Assembly (NCBI RefSeq): GCF_014654205.1
Contig: NZ_BNAW01000023.1
Span: 62,001-126,000 of the forward strand
DNA from: Amycolatopsis bullii
Lineage (GTDB): Bacteria > Actinomycetota > Actinomycetes > Mycobacteriales > Pseudonocardiaceae
Length of the DNA: 64,000 bases
Direction: 5' to 3'
Shown: positions 1 to 8,798 of the stretch, piece by piece
Layout: each line of letters opens with the position of its first letter
Position numbering within the stretch: position 1 is the first letter of the stretch
Position numbers and translations under genes: made by a program
The notes under the pieces: generated by a model
What the model was told of the DNA's origin: nothing
Database searches by the model: none
Seen by the model: the letters and a program-made list of their open reading frames with translations, nothing else

Positions 1-1
1 C

Positions 2-934
2 CGTTCGCTGCGCTATTTCCTCGTGGTCGCTGACGAACTGCACTTCGGCCGGGCCGCCGACCGGCTCGGGATCGCGCAGCCGCCGTTGAGCCAGCGCGTC
101 AAGCGGCTCGAAGCCGAGCTGGGCGCGAAGCTGTTCGAACGCGGCCGCCGCGTCACCCTCACCGAAGCCGGCGAAGTGCTGCGTGCCGAGGCCCGGGACC
201 TGCTCTCCCGGTGGGATCGCATGACGGCGCTCGTCGCGAAGGCCGAACGCGGGGAGCTCGACAGCCTGCGCGCGGGTGTACCCCCGGAACTGCCCGGCCG
301 GGTGCTGGCCGCGATCCTGACGAAGTTCGCCGAGGAGTGTCCGGCCGTCCGGCTGGACCTGCAGGAACTCACCACCGCCGAACAGGCCCGGCTGCTCGCC
401 GACCGCGAACTCGACGCCGGTCTCCTGCAGCTGCCGGTGGACGCGGTCGGGCTCGAACTCGGCCCGGTCGTCGACACCCCGCTGGGCGTGGTGCTCCCCC
501 GCGACTCGCCGCTCGCCCGCCGCGCCCGGCTCACCCTCGCCGACCTGGCCGGGGAAGGCCTGGTCCACGCCCCGCGCGCCGCCGCGCCGGGAAGCTACGA
601 CACGCTGCTGCGCACCTGCTGGGACCACGGCTTCCGCCCGGCCGCGATCCGGCACGCCCGCAACCCCGAGTTCGTGCTGGGCCTGGTCCTGGCCGGGCAC
701 GGCGTGGCCTTCGAACCCGGCGCGCGCAAGGAACCGCGGGTGGTGTGGCGCCCGCTCGAAGGCGAGGTGCTGCGGGCCCGGATGGCGTTCGCCTGGCCCT
801 CGACCACCCCGCACCCGCAGGCGGCGACGCTCGCCGGGATCGCGGCCGGGGTGCTCGGCGACGACGGGGTTTCGCGGCTGGTGCCACCTCCGCAGGGTCC
901 CCGGCCGTGGGACGTGTTCTACGAACGGAGCTGA
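2..934 (+). CDS. LysR-family transcriptional regulator (5' partial)
   Basis: The open frame begins before the window; the first visible codons already encode the winged helix-turn-helix typical of LysR regulators (RSLRYFLVVADELHFGRAAD, then the recognition helix around AQPPLSQRVKRLE). Roughly 230 residues of a periplasmic-binding-protein-like effector domain follow, and the protein ends normally at 932-934. Only a few N-terminal residues appear missing, because LysR proteins usually start about 3-5 residues before this point. The effector and target are not evident. It ends 38 bases before the convergent beta-lactamase-fold gene, so it probably regulates genes to the left, outside the window. 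Confidence 0.9.
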   Translation, partial: RSLRYFLVVADELHFGRAADRLGIAQPPLSQRVKRLEAELGAKLFERGRRVTLTEAGEVLRAEARDLLSRWDRMTALVAKAERGELDSLRAGVPPELPGRVLAAILTKFAEECPAVRLDLQELTTAEQARLLADRELDAGLLQLPVDAVGLELGPVVDTPLGVVLPRDSPLARRARLTLADLAGEGLVHAPRAAAPGSYDTLLRTCWDHGFRPAAIRHARNPEFVLGLVLAGHGVAFEPGARKEPRVVWRPLEGEVLRARMAFAWPSTTPHPQAATLAGIAAGVLGDDGVSRLVPPPQGPRPWDVFYERS

Positions 935-972
935 CCTGAACCGCGGCGCCCGGCCGGCCCGCCGACCGCCAC

Positions 973-1773
973 CTACGACCGCAACTGCTCGACCGCCGTC
1001 CGGGCGGCTTCCCCGATCGCGCGGTCGATGTCCGGGCGCCGCAGCGTCTCCCCGCCGCCGGTCGTGAACACCGCCACCGCGTACTCCGCTCCGTCCGGGT
1101 AGGTCGCGACGCCGATTTCGTTGCGGATCCCCGGCATCGTGCCCGTCTTGCCCGCCACCGCCACCTCCGGCGGGAACCCCGCCGTCAGCCGGTGCCAGCT
1201 GACCTGCGCGGACATCCATTCCCGCACCGGGGCACCCGCCTCGTCGGCCCAGAGCGCCGACAGCAGCGCCGTCATCTCACGGGGCGTGGTCGCGGACGTC
1301 CGAAGTGGATCCAGCGCCCGCAGCGGCCGGCCCGCGCCGGTGTCTTCGATGATCGTGCGCAGCACGTCCCGGGGCGCGCCGAGCACCGTCGTGCGGGTCA
1401 GGCCCAGCTCGGCCAGCAGCGACCGGACGTTGTCCACGCCCACGCGGTCGAACAGCAGGTCGGCGGCCGTGTTGTCGGAGACCGAAAGGGCCAGCAGCGC
1501 CGCGTCCCGCAGGCTGTAGGAAACGTCGTCCGCGAACCCCGCCGAACCGGTGCCGCCCAGGCGGTCCGCCGCCGACACGTGCACCCGGTCGGCCGGGTCC
1601 AGCAGCCCGGCCGCGACCTGCCGGGCGAATTCGTACGCCAGCGGCACCTTCACCACGGACGCCAGGACGACCGGCGAGTCCTCGTCCAGCCCCACCGAAT
1701 CGGGAGAACCGAGACGGTGGGCGTGCAGGAAACCCCGCACGCCCACCGCTTCGAAAATCGCGGAAAGGCTCAC
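973..1773 (-). CDS. Beta-lactamase-fold serine hydrolase, no signal peptide
   Basis: A 266-residue protein of the beta-lactamase class A / penicillin-binding fold. It has the nucleophile tetrad S39-V-V-K42, an S99-D-N101 loop and K209-T-G211, which match the S70xxK, SDN and KTG boxes. The ExxLN omega-loop Glu166 of true class A enzymes is not recognisable: after the SDN box the chain reads about 55 residues to [10 protein letters not shown] without an obvious general-base Glu-Asn pair. There is no signal peptide, so the protein should be cytosolic, which is odd for a lactamase. Its GTG start overlaps the stop of the valine dehydrogenase gene by 4 bases (GTGA), implying translational coupling. 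It could be a beta-lactam hydrolase, an esterase or an amide hydrolase; the fold is firm, the substrate unknown. Confidence 0.8.
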   Translation of the reverse strand: MSLSAIFEAVGVRGFLHAHRLGSPDSVGLDEDSPVVLASVVKVPLAYEFARQVAAGLLDPADRVHVSAADRLGGTGSAGFADDVSYSLRDAALLALSVSDNTAADLLFDRVGVDNVRSLLAELGLTRTTVLGAPRDVLRTIIEDTGAGRPLRALDPLRTSATTPREMTALLSALWADEAGAPVREWMSAQVSWHRLTAGFPPEVAVAGKTGTMPGIRNEIGVATYPDGAEYAVAVFTTGGGETLRRPDIDRAIGEAARTAVEQLRS

Positions 1774-2843
1774 CCGGTCATGATGGACCGCAGCCGCCCG
1801 ACCTCCGCCATCCGCCGCTCGGCGAGCCGGTCGGCCGCCGTCGCCGGGGGCACGCCGTCGGTGTCGGCCAGCGCGAACACGGCCTTCGTCGTGTCGTAGA
1901 TGGCCGTCGTCTTGCGCTTCGCGCGGTCGAAGTCGAAGCCGTGGCGCTCGTCGTCGACCTGGATCACGCCACCGGCGTTGACCAGGTAGTCCGGCGCGTA
2001 CAGGACACCCCGGTCGGCGAGCTGCTTGTCGATGCCCGCGTGCGCGAGCTGGTTGTTCGCCGCGCCGCAGACGATCCGGGCGCCGAGCACCGGCACGGTT
2101 TCGTCGTTCAGCACACCACCCAGCGCGCACGGCGCGAAGACGTCCAACTCGGCCCGCACCAGGGAGTCCACATCGGACGCGACTTGCACGGACGGGTACA
2201 CCGACCGGGTCCGCTCGATGGCCGGCGACCACACGTCGGTGATCGTCACCTGCGCGCCGGCCTCGACGAGGTGCCCGACCAGGATGTGGCCGACCTTGCC
2301 GACGCCGGCCACGCCGACGCGCTTGCCGGCCAGGTCCGGGCTGCCCCAGACGTGCTCGGCCGAGGCCCGCATGCCCTGGAAGACGCCGAACGCGGTCAGC
2401 ACGGACGAGTCGCCGGCGCCACCGTCCTCGGGCGACCGGCCGGTGACGTACTGGCTTTCGCGGGCCACGACGTCCATGTCCTGCACGTACGTGCCCACGT
2501 CGCACGCCGTGATGTAGCGGCCGCCCAGGGACTGCACGAAGCGCCCGTACGCGCGCAGCAGCGCTTCGGACTTGAGCGTCTTCGGGTCGCCGATGATGAC
2601 GGCCTTGCCGCCGCCGAGGTCGAGCCCGGCCAGCGCGTTCTTGTACGCCATGCCCTTGGACAGCGCCAGGACGTCGTCGAGCGCGTCGGATTCGGTGGCG
2701 TAGGGGTGGAAGCGCGTCCCGCCCAGAGCGGGGCCGAGCGCGGTGGAGTAGATGCCGATGATGGCCTTGAGGCCACTGGCCTGGTCGTGGCAGTACACGA
2801 CCTGTTCGTGCCCGGTGCCCCGGGCGAACACTCCTTCGGTCAC
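1770..2843 (-). CDS. vdh: Valine/leucine dehydrogenase (Glu/Leu/Phe/Val family)
   Basis: NAD-dependent oxidative deamination of branched-chain L-amino acids to 2-oxoacids, feeding branched acyl-CoA precursors. The 357-residue protein closely follows the Streptomyces valine dehydrogenase pattern: substrate lysine K68 (AYKNALAG), catalytic K80 in LDLGGGKAV, the TACDVGTY segment and a Rossmann motif [10 protein letters not shown] chose the GTG at 2843 because a clear AAAGGAG ribosome site lies 8-9 bases upstream; an in-frame ATG at 2897 would add 18 residues with no support. Its stop overlaps the serine-hydrolase start, so the two form an operon. Valine versus leucine preference cannot be decided from sequence alone. 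Confidence 0.92.
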   Translation of the reverse strand: MTEGVFARGTGHEQVVYCHDQASGLKAIIGIYSTALGPALGGTRFHPYATESDALDDVLALSKGMAYKNALAGLDLGGGKAVIIGDPKTLKSEALLRAYGRFVQSLGGRYITACDVGTYVQDMDVVARESQYVTGRSPEDGGAGDSSVLTAFGVFQGMRASAEHVWGSPDLAGKRVGVAGVGKVGHILVGHLVEAGAQVTITDVWSPAIERTRSVYPSVQVASDVDSLVRAELDVFAPCALGGVLNDETVPVLGARIVCGAANNQLAHAGIDKQLADRGVLYAPDYLVNAGGVIQVDDERHGFDFDRAKRKTTAIYDTTKAVFALADTDGVPPATAADRLAERRMAEVGRLRSIMTG

Positions 2844-2969
2844 GGTGGTGACTCCTTTGTCATCCGCGCCCGGTTTCGTGGCCGGGACGCGCTTCACGGG
2901 TTGGCGGGTTCCCGGTGCGGAGGTCGTCCGCTCGGGTGCCCGGGACCAACCTAGATCCCCGATGATCGC

Positions 2970-2987
2970 GAGACCAGTGGTGGTCTC
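2970..2987. terminator. Small inverted repeat between vdh and the kyn operon
   Basis: GAGACCA and TGGTCTC form a perfect 7-bp stem around a 4-base loop. It lies after the stop of kynU (3005) and about 130 bases upstream of the vdh start, both on the minus strand. It could be a weak terminator of the kyn operon or an operator for vdh. There is no T-run, as usual for high-GC actinobacteria. Confidence 0.35.
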
Positions 2988-3004
2988 GGCATACGGACCG
3001 GTAA

Positions 3005-4198
3005 TCAGCCCGCGATCACCTTGCCCAGGGTGCGCATGGCCGTCTCGAGCTGCGTGTCCGACAGGTACGGCGCCGGACCGAAGCGCAGGTACGACCCCCG
3101 GCTGTCGGTGCGGACGCCTTCCACGGCCAGCGCCGCCTGCAGGCCGGCCGCGTCGGCGCAGCGCAGCGAGAGGAACCCGCCGAGCCGCTCCAGCTCCACC
3201 GAACGGTCCCGCGTGACGACGTCCTCGGGCAGCCCGAGCGAGTCGAACACCGACGCGAGCAGGCCGACCTGGTGCTGCGACACCTGGCGGAGGAACTCGG
3301 GGGTGAGCCCCTGCTCGGCGAAGAACCGCTGCACCCGGACGCCGCGGTAGTGGCTGGCCGGGTCGTAGGTGGCGCCGGCGAACCGGTCGCCGCCGATGGC
3401 GTAGGGCACCTGGCCGGGGTGGCGCTCGTCGGCGAGGGCGCCGAACTCGGCGTACCAGCCGGTGATCACCGGCCGCAGCTCCTGGGCGTGCGCGGGCAGC
3501 CGCAGGAAGCAGTTGCCCTCGCCCAGCTGCAGGTACTTGTAGCCGCCACCGAGCACCCAGGCGTTGGTGAGCCCGAGGTCGTGCAGGGCGAACGGCACGA
3601 CGCCGAGCGCGTGGTAGGCGTCGACGACGAGCTCGATCGAGCGGCCGCGGCAGACGTCGGCGAGGTGCGCGAGGCCCGGGACGAGCCTGGAGGTCTCGAA
3701 CAGCACGGCCGAGACGAGCACGGCGGCGGTGTTGCCGTCGACCTCACCCGCCACGCGCTCGGCGAGCGTCGTGACCGGGTCGAGCGGCACCCGCACCACC
3801 TCGACGCCCTCCTCTTCGAGGCGGGCGAGCTGACGGCGGAGGGTGTGGAACTCGCCGTCGGTGGTGACCAGGCGCGGCCGGCGCGGCAGCTCCATCGCCG
3901 ACAGGAACCGCAGCACCAGGTCGTGCGTGCTCGCGCCGAGCGCGTATTCGCCGTGCGGGTCGCCGAGCAGCAGGCGGAAGCCCGCACGCAGCTGGTCCGC
4001 CTTCGCGGAGGCGCGCTCCCACTTGGCGTCGACGTCCCGGGCGGCGTCGGCGAAGGACTCCAGAAGCCCCTCCTCGGCGACGTCCGGCCAAGCCTGGTGC
4101 GAATGCCCGGAGAGCAGCAGGCGGTCGGCCACCGCAAACCGGGTGTAGTGCGCGGCGAGGCTGTTGGCGTCCGCGCGCAGGTCGTCCAAAGTGGTCAC
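3005..4198 (-). CDS. kynU: Kynureninase (PLP-dependent, aminotransferase class V fold)
   Basis: Predicted to cleave L-kynurenine to anthranilate and L-alanine. The 397-residue protein has the fold-type I PLP layout: an aspartate in VVDAYHALG (D193, H196) that would bind the pyridine nitrogen, and the Schiff-base lysine K221 in LGGGYKYLQ, as in kynureninases. The length is normal. The GTG start at 4198 overlaps the stop of the tryptophan dioxygenase gene by 4 bases, which fixes the start and couples the two proteins. The family assignment (class V aminotransferase) is strong; the specific activity rests on the family pattern plus the adjacent dioxygenase. It is the last gene of the leftward operon paaX-kynA-kynU. 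Confidence 0.85.
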   Translation of the reverse strand: MTTLDDLRADANSLAAHYTRFAVADRLLLSGHSHQAWPDVAEEGLLESFADAARDVDAKWERASAKADQLRAGFRLLLGDPHGEYALGASTHDLVLRFLSAMELPRRPRLVTTDGEFHTLRRQLARLEEEGVEVVRVPLDPVTTLAERVAGEVDGNTAAVLVSAVLFETSRLVPGLAHLADVCRGRSIELVVDAYHALGVVPFALHDLGLTNAWVLGGGYKYLQLGEGNCFLRLPAHAQELRPVITGWYAEFGALADERHPGQVPYAIGGDRFAGATYDPASHYRGVRVQRFFAEQGLTPEFLRQVSQHQVGLLASVFDSLGLPEDVVTRDRSVELERLGGFLSLRCADAAGLQAALAVEGVRTDSRGSYLRFGPAPYLSDTQLETAMRTLGKVIAG

Positions 4199-4989
4199 AG
4201 TCGGCTCCGTACGGCCCAGAGATCCGGGAACATCGGCTGGAAAAGCGTGGTACGCAGGTAGGTCGCGCCGGATGATCCTCCCGTCCCGGTCTTGTCGCCG
4301 ATGGTGCGTTCGACCATCTTCACGTGCCGGTAGCGCCACTCCTGCATCCCTTCGTCGAGATCGACCAGACACTCCGCGACGACCGAGGGTCCCCCGTCGT
4401 CGCTGTACACGTCCAGCAATATCGCCTGCAGGGCCGGGGACGGCTCCACCGAGCGAGTGACGTCTCGGTCACACTCCACGGCATAGCCAGAAACCTTGAG
4501 GTACGCGAGAAAAGAGTCGAACAAGGACGGTCGCGCCATCGCTTCGGCAATGCGTTTGCGCTGCTCGCCGCCTTCGGGGTAGTGCGCGAACACGCGCTCG
4601 TCACGCCGTCCCAGCACCGCCTCCAGCTCGCGGAACTGGGCCGACTGGAAGCCGCTCGAAGCGTCCAAACGGGCGCGGAAACTGGTGAACTGGCTGGGCG
4701 TCATGGTTTCCAGCACGTCGATCTGCGCGACCGCGACCTTGAGGATGGTCAGGATCCGGCGCAGCGTCCGGATGGAGTGCGCGGTGTTGCCCTTTTCCAG
4801 GTTCGCCTGGAGGAAGGCAGCTTCGTGCAGGATCTGCTTGAACCACAGTTCGTACACCTGGTGGATCACGATGAACAGCAGCTCGTCGTGCTCGTCGGAG
4901 CGCAGGCGCTGCGCGTTCAGCACGTCGTCGAGCCCGAGGTACGAGGTGTAGCTCAGGGCTTCCTGCGTTGCTTGGCTGGGTTCGGTCAT
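4195..4989 (-). CDS. kynA: Tryptophan 2,3-dioxygenase
   Basis: Haem enzyme opening the indole ring of L-Trp to N-formylkynurenine, the first step of the kynurenine route. The 264-residue protein shows the family signatures: distal His43 in FIVIHQVYELWFKQ, the SFRARLDASSGFQS substrate loop, proximal haem-ligand His222 in RYRHVKMVERTIG, and the C-terminal GTGGSSGATYL loop. The length is standard. The ATG at 4989 overlaps the PaaX stop (ATGA), and its own stop overlaps kynU, so the three genes are one transcript. Nothing appears missing. Confidence 0.96.
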   Translation of the reverse strand: MTEPSQATQEALSYTSYLGLDDVLNAQRLRSDEHDELLFIVIHQVYELWFKQILHEAAFLQANLEKGNTAHSIRTLRRILTILKVAVAQIDVLETMTPSQFTSFRARLDASSGFQSAQFRELEAVLGRRDERVFAHYPEGGEQRKRIAEAMARPSLFDSFLAYLKVSGYAVECDRDVTRSVEPSPALQAILLDVYSDDGGPSVVAECLVDLDEGMQEWRYRHVKMVERTIGDKTGTGGSSGATYLRTTLFQPMFPDLWAVRSRL

Positions 4990-5801
4990 CCCTTGGTCAC
5001 CTCGTCGAAATGGCGCTGCGCGGGGTCCGCGAGCGCGGTGTACAGATCGTGGAACAGCTCGACCGCCGCCGCCCGGCAGTCCGGGGCCGGCACCAGGCCG
5101 GCGGGCAGTTCCGGGTCGAGCGACGGGAACATCCGGAAGGTGTGCACCAGCCGGGTGCGCACCGCGAACGCCTCCGCGTCCGGCGGCTCCCGGCCCGCGT
5201 ACCCGCCGAACTGGCCGACGAACGCGGCGTACCGCGCGGCCAGGTCGTCGAGGTCCCAGGCCCGGCCGGCGAACCGGCGGACGTCGAGGGCGGCCGACGG
5301 GCGGCCGAGCAGCAGCCCGGCGTGCTCGGTGACGTCCAGCTCGTCGAGCAGGGCCACGACCTCGGCCTCCCGGTCGTGCGGGGCGATCCAGGTGCCGTCG
5401 GAGTAGGGCCCGAACCCGAGGAACCGCAGCCGCCGGACCAGGCGTTCCCGCGCCTGGCGGCGGCTCTCCGGGATGTTCTGCCAGAGGACGGTCCACTCGC
5501 CCGCGGCGCGCTCGCGGCGGCCGAGGGAGAAGATCCGGTGGTCGCCGTCGGCGAGCAGCGCGACCGTGCGCTGGGTCAGCGAGTAGTGCACGGTGCGGCC
5601 TTCGCGGTGGCGCTGCAGGAGGCCGCGGCGCACCAGGCGGGTGAGCGCGATCCGGGCGGCGCCGTCGGAGAAGCCCAGCTCGGCGAGCACCGCGACCAGG
5701 CCACCCGACCACACCCGGCGGGTTTCGCGCGGGTGCACGTAGCTGCCCAGCAACGTCATGACCAGCTCCTGGGGGCCGGCTTCGAAAGCGTCTCCGGGCA
5801 T
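4986..5801 (-). CDS. PaaX-family transcriptional repressor of the kyn cluster
   Basis: A 271-residue protein with an N-terminal winged helix (ELVMTLLGSYVHPR through AARIALTRLVRRGLLQR), the PaaX-type central domain and the PaaX C-terminal domain. Characterised PaaX proteins are repressors relieved by aryl-CoA thioesters such as phenylacetyl-CoA. Here it is the first gene of the leftward kynA-kynU operon and faces a rightward operon containing an aryl-CoA ligase. I infer an aromatic CoA thioester made by that ligase, possibly anthraniloyl-CoA, as inducer. The ATG at 5801 is the start nearest the divergent promoter region. Confidence 0.85.
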   Translation of the reverse strand: MPGDAFEAGPQELVMTLLGSYVHPRETRRVWSGGLVAVLAELGFSDGAARIALTRLVRRGLLQRHREGRTVHYSLTQRTVALLADGDHRIFSLGRRERAAGEWTVLWQNIPESRRQARERLVRRLRFLGFGPYSDGTWIAPHDREAEVVALLDELDVTEHAGLLLGRPSAALDVRRFAGRAWDLDDLAARYAAFVGQFGGYAGREPPDAEAFAVRTRLVHTFRMFPSLDPELPAGLVPAPDCRAAAVELFHDLYTALADPAQRHFDEVTKG

Positions 5802-5849
5802 GGGAGCAACTCTATACACCCCAGGCCGCTGCGGTGTAGCTTGATTTGC
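5802..5849. promoter_or_regulatory. Divergent promoter/operator of the kynurenine cluster
   Basis: Only 48 bases separate the paaX and creatininase-like starts. TACACC (5815-5820) and GGTGTA (5833-5838) form an inverted repeat with a 12-base spacer. The left arm overlaps a TATAGA-like -10 for paaX and the right arm overlaps a TAGCTT-like -10 for the rightward gene. That geometry would let one repressor shut both operons, and PaaX is the obvious candidate. The rightward GTG at 5850 lacks a ribosome site and sits about where transcription would begin, so it may be leaderless. Confidence 0.4.
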
Positions 5850-6602
5850 GTGACGTACTTCGCGGACCTCACCTCGCGGCAGGTCGCGGCACTGCCGGAC
5901 GACGACCGCGTCCCGGTGCTGCTGCTGCCGGTGGGCGCGATCGAGCCGCACGGCCCGCACGCGCCGCTGGGCACGGACCCGCTCATCTCCCGCGGGATGT
6001 GCGAGCGCGCGGCTTCCCGCTTGGCCGCCGACGAGGACGTCCACGTGCTGGTCCTGCCCGAGGTGCCGTACGGGGTGACGCGGTTCGCGGCCGGGTTCGC
6101 CGGCGGTGTCCACATCGGCGAAGAGACGCTGCATTCGCTGCTCGTCGACATCGGGTCCGCGCTCATCGGCCAGCGGCTCCGGCGGATCCTGCTGGTCAAC
6201 AACCACTTCGAACCCGCGCACCTGGTGACGCTGCGGCGAGCCGTGGAGACGCTGAACTTCGCCTACGACGGGCGCGTCGCCCTGCTCGACCTGGTCCGGC
6301 GGCGGCACGTGGAGCGGCTGACCGAGGAATTCCGCTCGGGCGAGTGCCACGCCGGGCGGTACGAGACGTCGCTGGTGCTCGCCGACCGGCCCGAGCTGGT
6401 GGACCAGGCGCTGATGCGGACGCTGCCGCACGTTCCGGTCAGCCTCGCCGCGGCTCCTCCCGACGCCGGCTTCCTCGCCATGGGGATGCCGGACGCGTAC
6501 TGCGGCAAGCCCGCGGAGGCGACCGCGGCCGAAGGCGAAGAGACGTTCTCGACGCTGACCGACCTGCTGGTGGAAGCGATCCGGGAGCTGGCCCGTGAGT
6601 GA
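5850..6602 (+). CDS. Creatininase-family amidohydrolase, candidate N-formylkynurenine formamidase
   Basis: A 250-residue creatininase-fold protein with the expected metal ligands: E32 and H34 in GAIEPHGPHA, D43 in LGTDPL, H119 and E121 in VNNHFEP (replacing the usual NGHGGN), and E172 in CHAGRYETS. Family members hydrolyse cyclic or linear amides using Zn or Mn. It opens the rightward operon opposite tryptophan dioxygenase and kynureninase. The pathway lacks any KynB-type formamidase in the window, so I infer that it removes formate from N-formylkynurenine. Fold: confident. Role: context-based. Start GTG 5850 has no ribosome site; the stop overlaps the next gene by 8 bases. Confidence 0.8.
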   Translation: MTYFADLTSRQVAALPDDDRVPVLLLPVGAIEPHGPHAPLGTDPLISRGMCERAASRLAADEDVHVLVLPEVPYGVTRFAAGFAGGVHIGEETLHSLLVDIGSALIGQRLRRILLVNNHFEPAHLVTLRRAVETLNFAYDGRVALLDLVRRRHVERLTEEFRSGECHAGRYETSLVLADRPELVDQALMRTLPHVPVSLAAAPPDAGFLAMGMPDAYCGKPAEATAAEGEETFSTLTDLLVEAIRELARE

Positions 6603-8109
6603 GCCGTTCAACCTCGCCACGCACTTCCTCGACCGGCACGTGACCGAAGGCCGGGGTGACCGGACCGCCTTGTACGTCGGAGACCGGACGGTCAGCTACG
6701 CGTCGCTGACCGCCTTGGCCAACCGCGCCGGCAACGTCCTGCTCGACGCGGGTGTCCGAAAAGGACAGCGGGTGCTGCTGGCGTTGAGCGACGGCGAGGA
6801 GTTCGTCGCGGCCTGGTACGGCGCCCAGAAGATCGGCGCGGTCACCGCCGAGGTCTACCCGTTCCTGCAGCCCAAGGACTACGCGTACTACCTCGGCTAC
6901 ACCGAAGCCGTGGCGGTGCTCGCGGACGCCGTCACACTGCCCGCGCTGCGCGAGGCCGGTGCGACGGGGTTGCTCGTCACCGGCGTGCCCGAAGCCCAGC
7001 TGCGCCCCGGCGAGCGTCCGTTCAGGACTTTGGTCGACTCCGCATCGGACGCATTGGAAGCCGCGCCGACCACTCTGGACGACGTCGGCATCTGGAAGTT
7101 CACCACCGGCAGCACCGGCGCGCCCAAGGCGTGCGTGCACACCCTGCGCAGTCCTCTCGAAAGCTTCGAGCGGTACGCGGTGCAGGTGCTCGGCCTGCGC
7201 GAGGACGACCGGGTCCTGGCCGTGCCCAAGCTGTTCTTCGGCTACGCGCGCGACCTGGTGGCGCTGTTCCCGTTCGGCGTCGGCGCCGCGGGGATCGCGT
7301 TCCCGGAGCGCAGCACGGCGGACCTGATGTTCGGGCTGATCGCCCGGTACCGGCCGACCGTGCTGGTCAACGTGCCGACGATGATGAGCGCGATGGTCGC
7401 CCACCCGGCCGCGGCGGAGCAGGACCTGAGCTGCCTGCGGATGGCGACGTCGGCGGGCGAGGCGCTGCCCCCGGAACTGCACCGGAAGTGGGACGCGGCC
7501 TTCGGGGTGCCGGTGGTGGACGGGATCGGCTCGTCGGAGGCGTACCACATCTACCTGTCGAACCGCCCGGGCGCCGCGCGCGCCGGCACGCTCGGCACAC
7601 CCGTTCCCGGCTACACCGCGCAGGTCGTCGACGAACTCGGGCAACCCTTGCCGGACGGCGAAATCGGGCCGCTGCGCGTGACCGGGCCGACCATCGCGCT
7701 GGAGTACTTCGGCGACCCGGAGAAGTCGGCGCGGACGTTCGACGGCGACACGCTGACCTCCGGCGACCTGTTCAGCCGCTCCTCGGACGGGTACTTCCGC
7801 CACCACGGCCGCGCGGACGCGCTGCTCAAGGTCGGCGGGGTCTTCGTCGCGCCCGGCGAGATCGAGGACTGCCTGCTCGGCCACCCGGCGGTGGTGGACT
7901 GCGCGGTGGTCGGCCACGAGGTCGACGGCCTGGTCGTGCCGCGCGCGTACGTCGTGGTGCGTTCCGCGGTGTCGGCCGATGAGCTCAAGACGCACGCGAA
8001 AGCCCACCTGGCCAAGCACAAGTACCCCCGCGAGGTGGTCTTCATGACGGAACTCCCCCGCACGGCCAACGGAAAGCTCGACCGGCGCGCCCTGGCGGTC
8101 CGCCCGTGA
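6595..8109 (+). CDS. Aryl-CoA ligase (benzoate/2-aminobenzoate-CoA ligase-like)
   Basis: A 504-residue ANL-superfamily acid-CoA ligase. It has the phosphate loop FTTGSTGAPKAC, the adenine/substrate motif GIGSSEAYHIYLSN, the hinge region LTSGDLFSRSSDGYF...GRADALLKVGG, and the C-terminal lysine in PRTANGKLDR. Spacing and the SSEAYHI motif resemble benzoate-CoA ligases rather than fatty-acid ligases. Given kynureninase opposite, anthranilate is the likely substrate (ATP + CoA to anthraniloyl-CoA); this is inference. Starts at GTG 6595, overlapping the previous gene by 8 bases, and its stop overlaps the SDR start (GTGA). Confidence 0.87.
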   Translation: MSEPFNLATHFLDRHVTEGRGDRTALYVGDRTVSYASLTALANRAGNVLLDAGVRKGQRVLLALSDGEEFVAAWYGAQKIGAVTAEVYPFLQPKDYAYYLGYTEAVAVLADAVTLPALREAGATGLLVTGVPEAQLRPGERPFRTLVDSASDALEAAPTTLDDVGIWKFTTGSTGAPKACVHTLRSPLESFERYAVQVLGLREDDRVLAVPKLFFGYARDLVALFPFGVGAAGIAFPERSTADLMFGLIARYRPTVLVNVPTMMSAMVAHPAAAEQDLSCLRMATSAGEALPPELHRKWDAAFGVPVVDGIGSSEAYHIYLSNRPGAARAGTLGTPVPGYTAQVVDELGQPLPDGEIGPLRVTGPTIALEYFGDPEKSARTFDGDTLTSGDLFSRSSDGYFRHHGRADALLKVGGVFVAPGEIEDCLLGHPAVVDCAVVGHEVDGLVVPRAYVVVRSAVSADELKTHAKAHLAKHKYPREVVFMTELPRTANGKLDRRALAVRP

Positions 8110-8798
8110 GCCGCCTGGTGGTGGTCACCGGCGGCACCCGCGGCATCGGCGCGGCGATCGCCGACCGGTTCCGGTCGGCCGGTGACACGGTGCTGGCGCC
8201 GGGCCGCGCGGAGTGCGATGTCACCTCCGAGGAAGCCGTGGCCGCGTATTTCGCGTCGGCGGGCCCGGTCGACGTGCTGGTCAACAACGCCGGGATCTCC
8301 TCCAGCGCCCCGGTTTCCCGGACTTCGCTGGCCGAGTGGCGTTCGCAGTTCGAGGTGAACGCGACCGGGGCGTTCCTGTGCACGCGCGCGGTACTGGACG
8401 GCATGCGTTCGCGCGACAGCGGCCGGATCGTCACGGTGGCGTCGACGGCCTCGCACGTCGGTTACCGCTACACGGCCGGGTATACCGCGTCGAAGCACGC
8501 GGCGGTGGGCTTCATGCGCGCGGTGGCGGCGGAGCTGACCGGCACCGGCGTCACGGCGAACGCGGTGTGCCCGGCGTTCGTCCGCACCGACATGACGGCG
8601 ACTTCGGTGGAGCGGATCGTCTCGCGGTCCGGACGGTCCACTGCGGAGGCGGAAGCGGCACTGGCGGCGGCGTCCCCGCTCGGCCGGCTGCTGGAGCCGT
8701 CGGAAGTGGCGTTCGCAGTGTCCTTTTTGGCGGCCCCGGAAGCCGCCGCGATCAACGGCCAGACCCTCGTACTCGACGGCGGAGGAATCCAGTCATGA
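8106..8798 (+). CDS. Short-chain dehydrogenase/reductase of the anthranilate operon
   Basis: A classical SDR of 230 residues: cofactor motif TGGTRGIG near the N-terminus, NNAG, the active-site Y-x-x-x-K in GYTASKHA, and the C-terminal LVLDGGGI seen in 3-oxoacyl/3-hydroxyacyl-CoA reductases. The position between an aryl-CoA ligase and a crotonase suggests oxidation or reduction of a ring-derived CoA thioester. The exact substrate is not visible. GTG start inside the ligase stop; its stop overlaps the next ATG (ATGA), and a GGAGGA ribosome site lies just before it. Confidence 0.85.
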   Translation: MSRLVVVTGGTRGIGAAIADRFRSAGDTVLAPGRAECDVTSEEAVAAYFASAGPVDVLVNNAGISSSAPVSRTSLAEWRSQFEVNATGAFLCTRAVLDGMRSRDSGRIVTVASTASHVGYRYTAGYTASKHAAVGFMRAVAAELTGTGVTANAVCPAFVRTDMTATSVERIVSRSGRSTAEAEAALAAASPLGRLLEPSEVAFAVSFLAAPEAAAINGQTLVLDGGGIQS

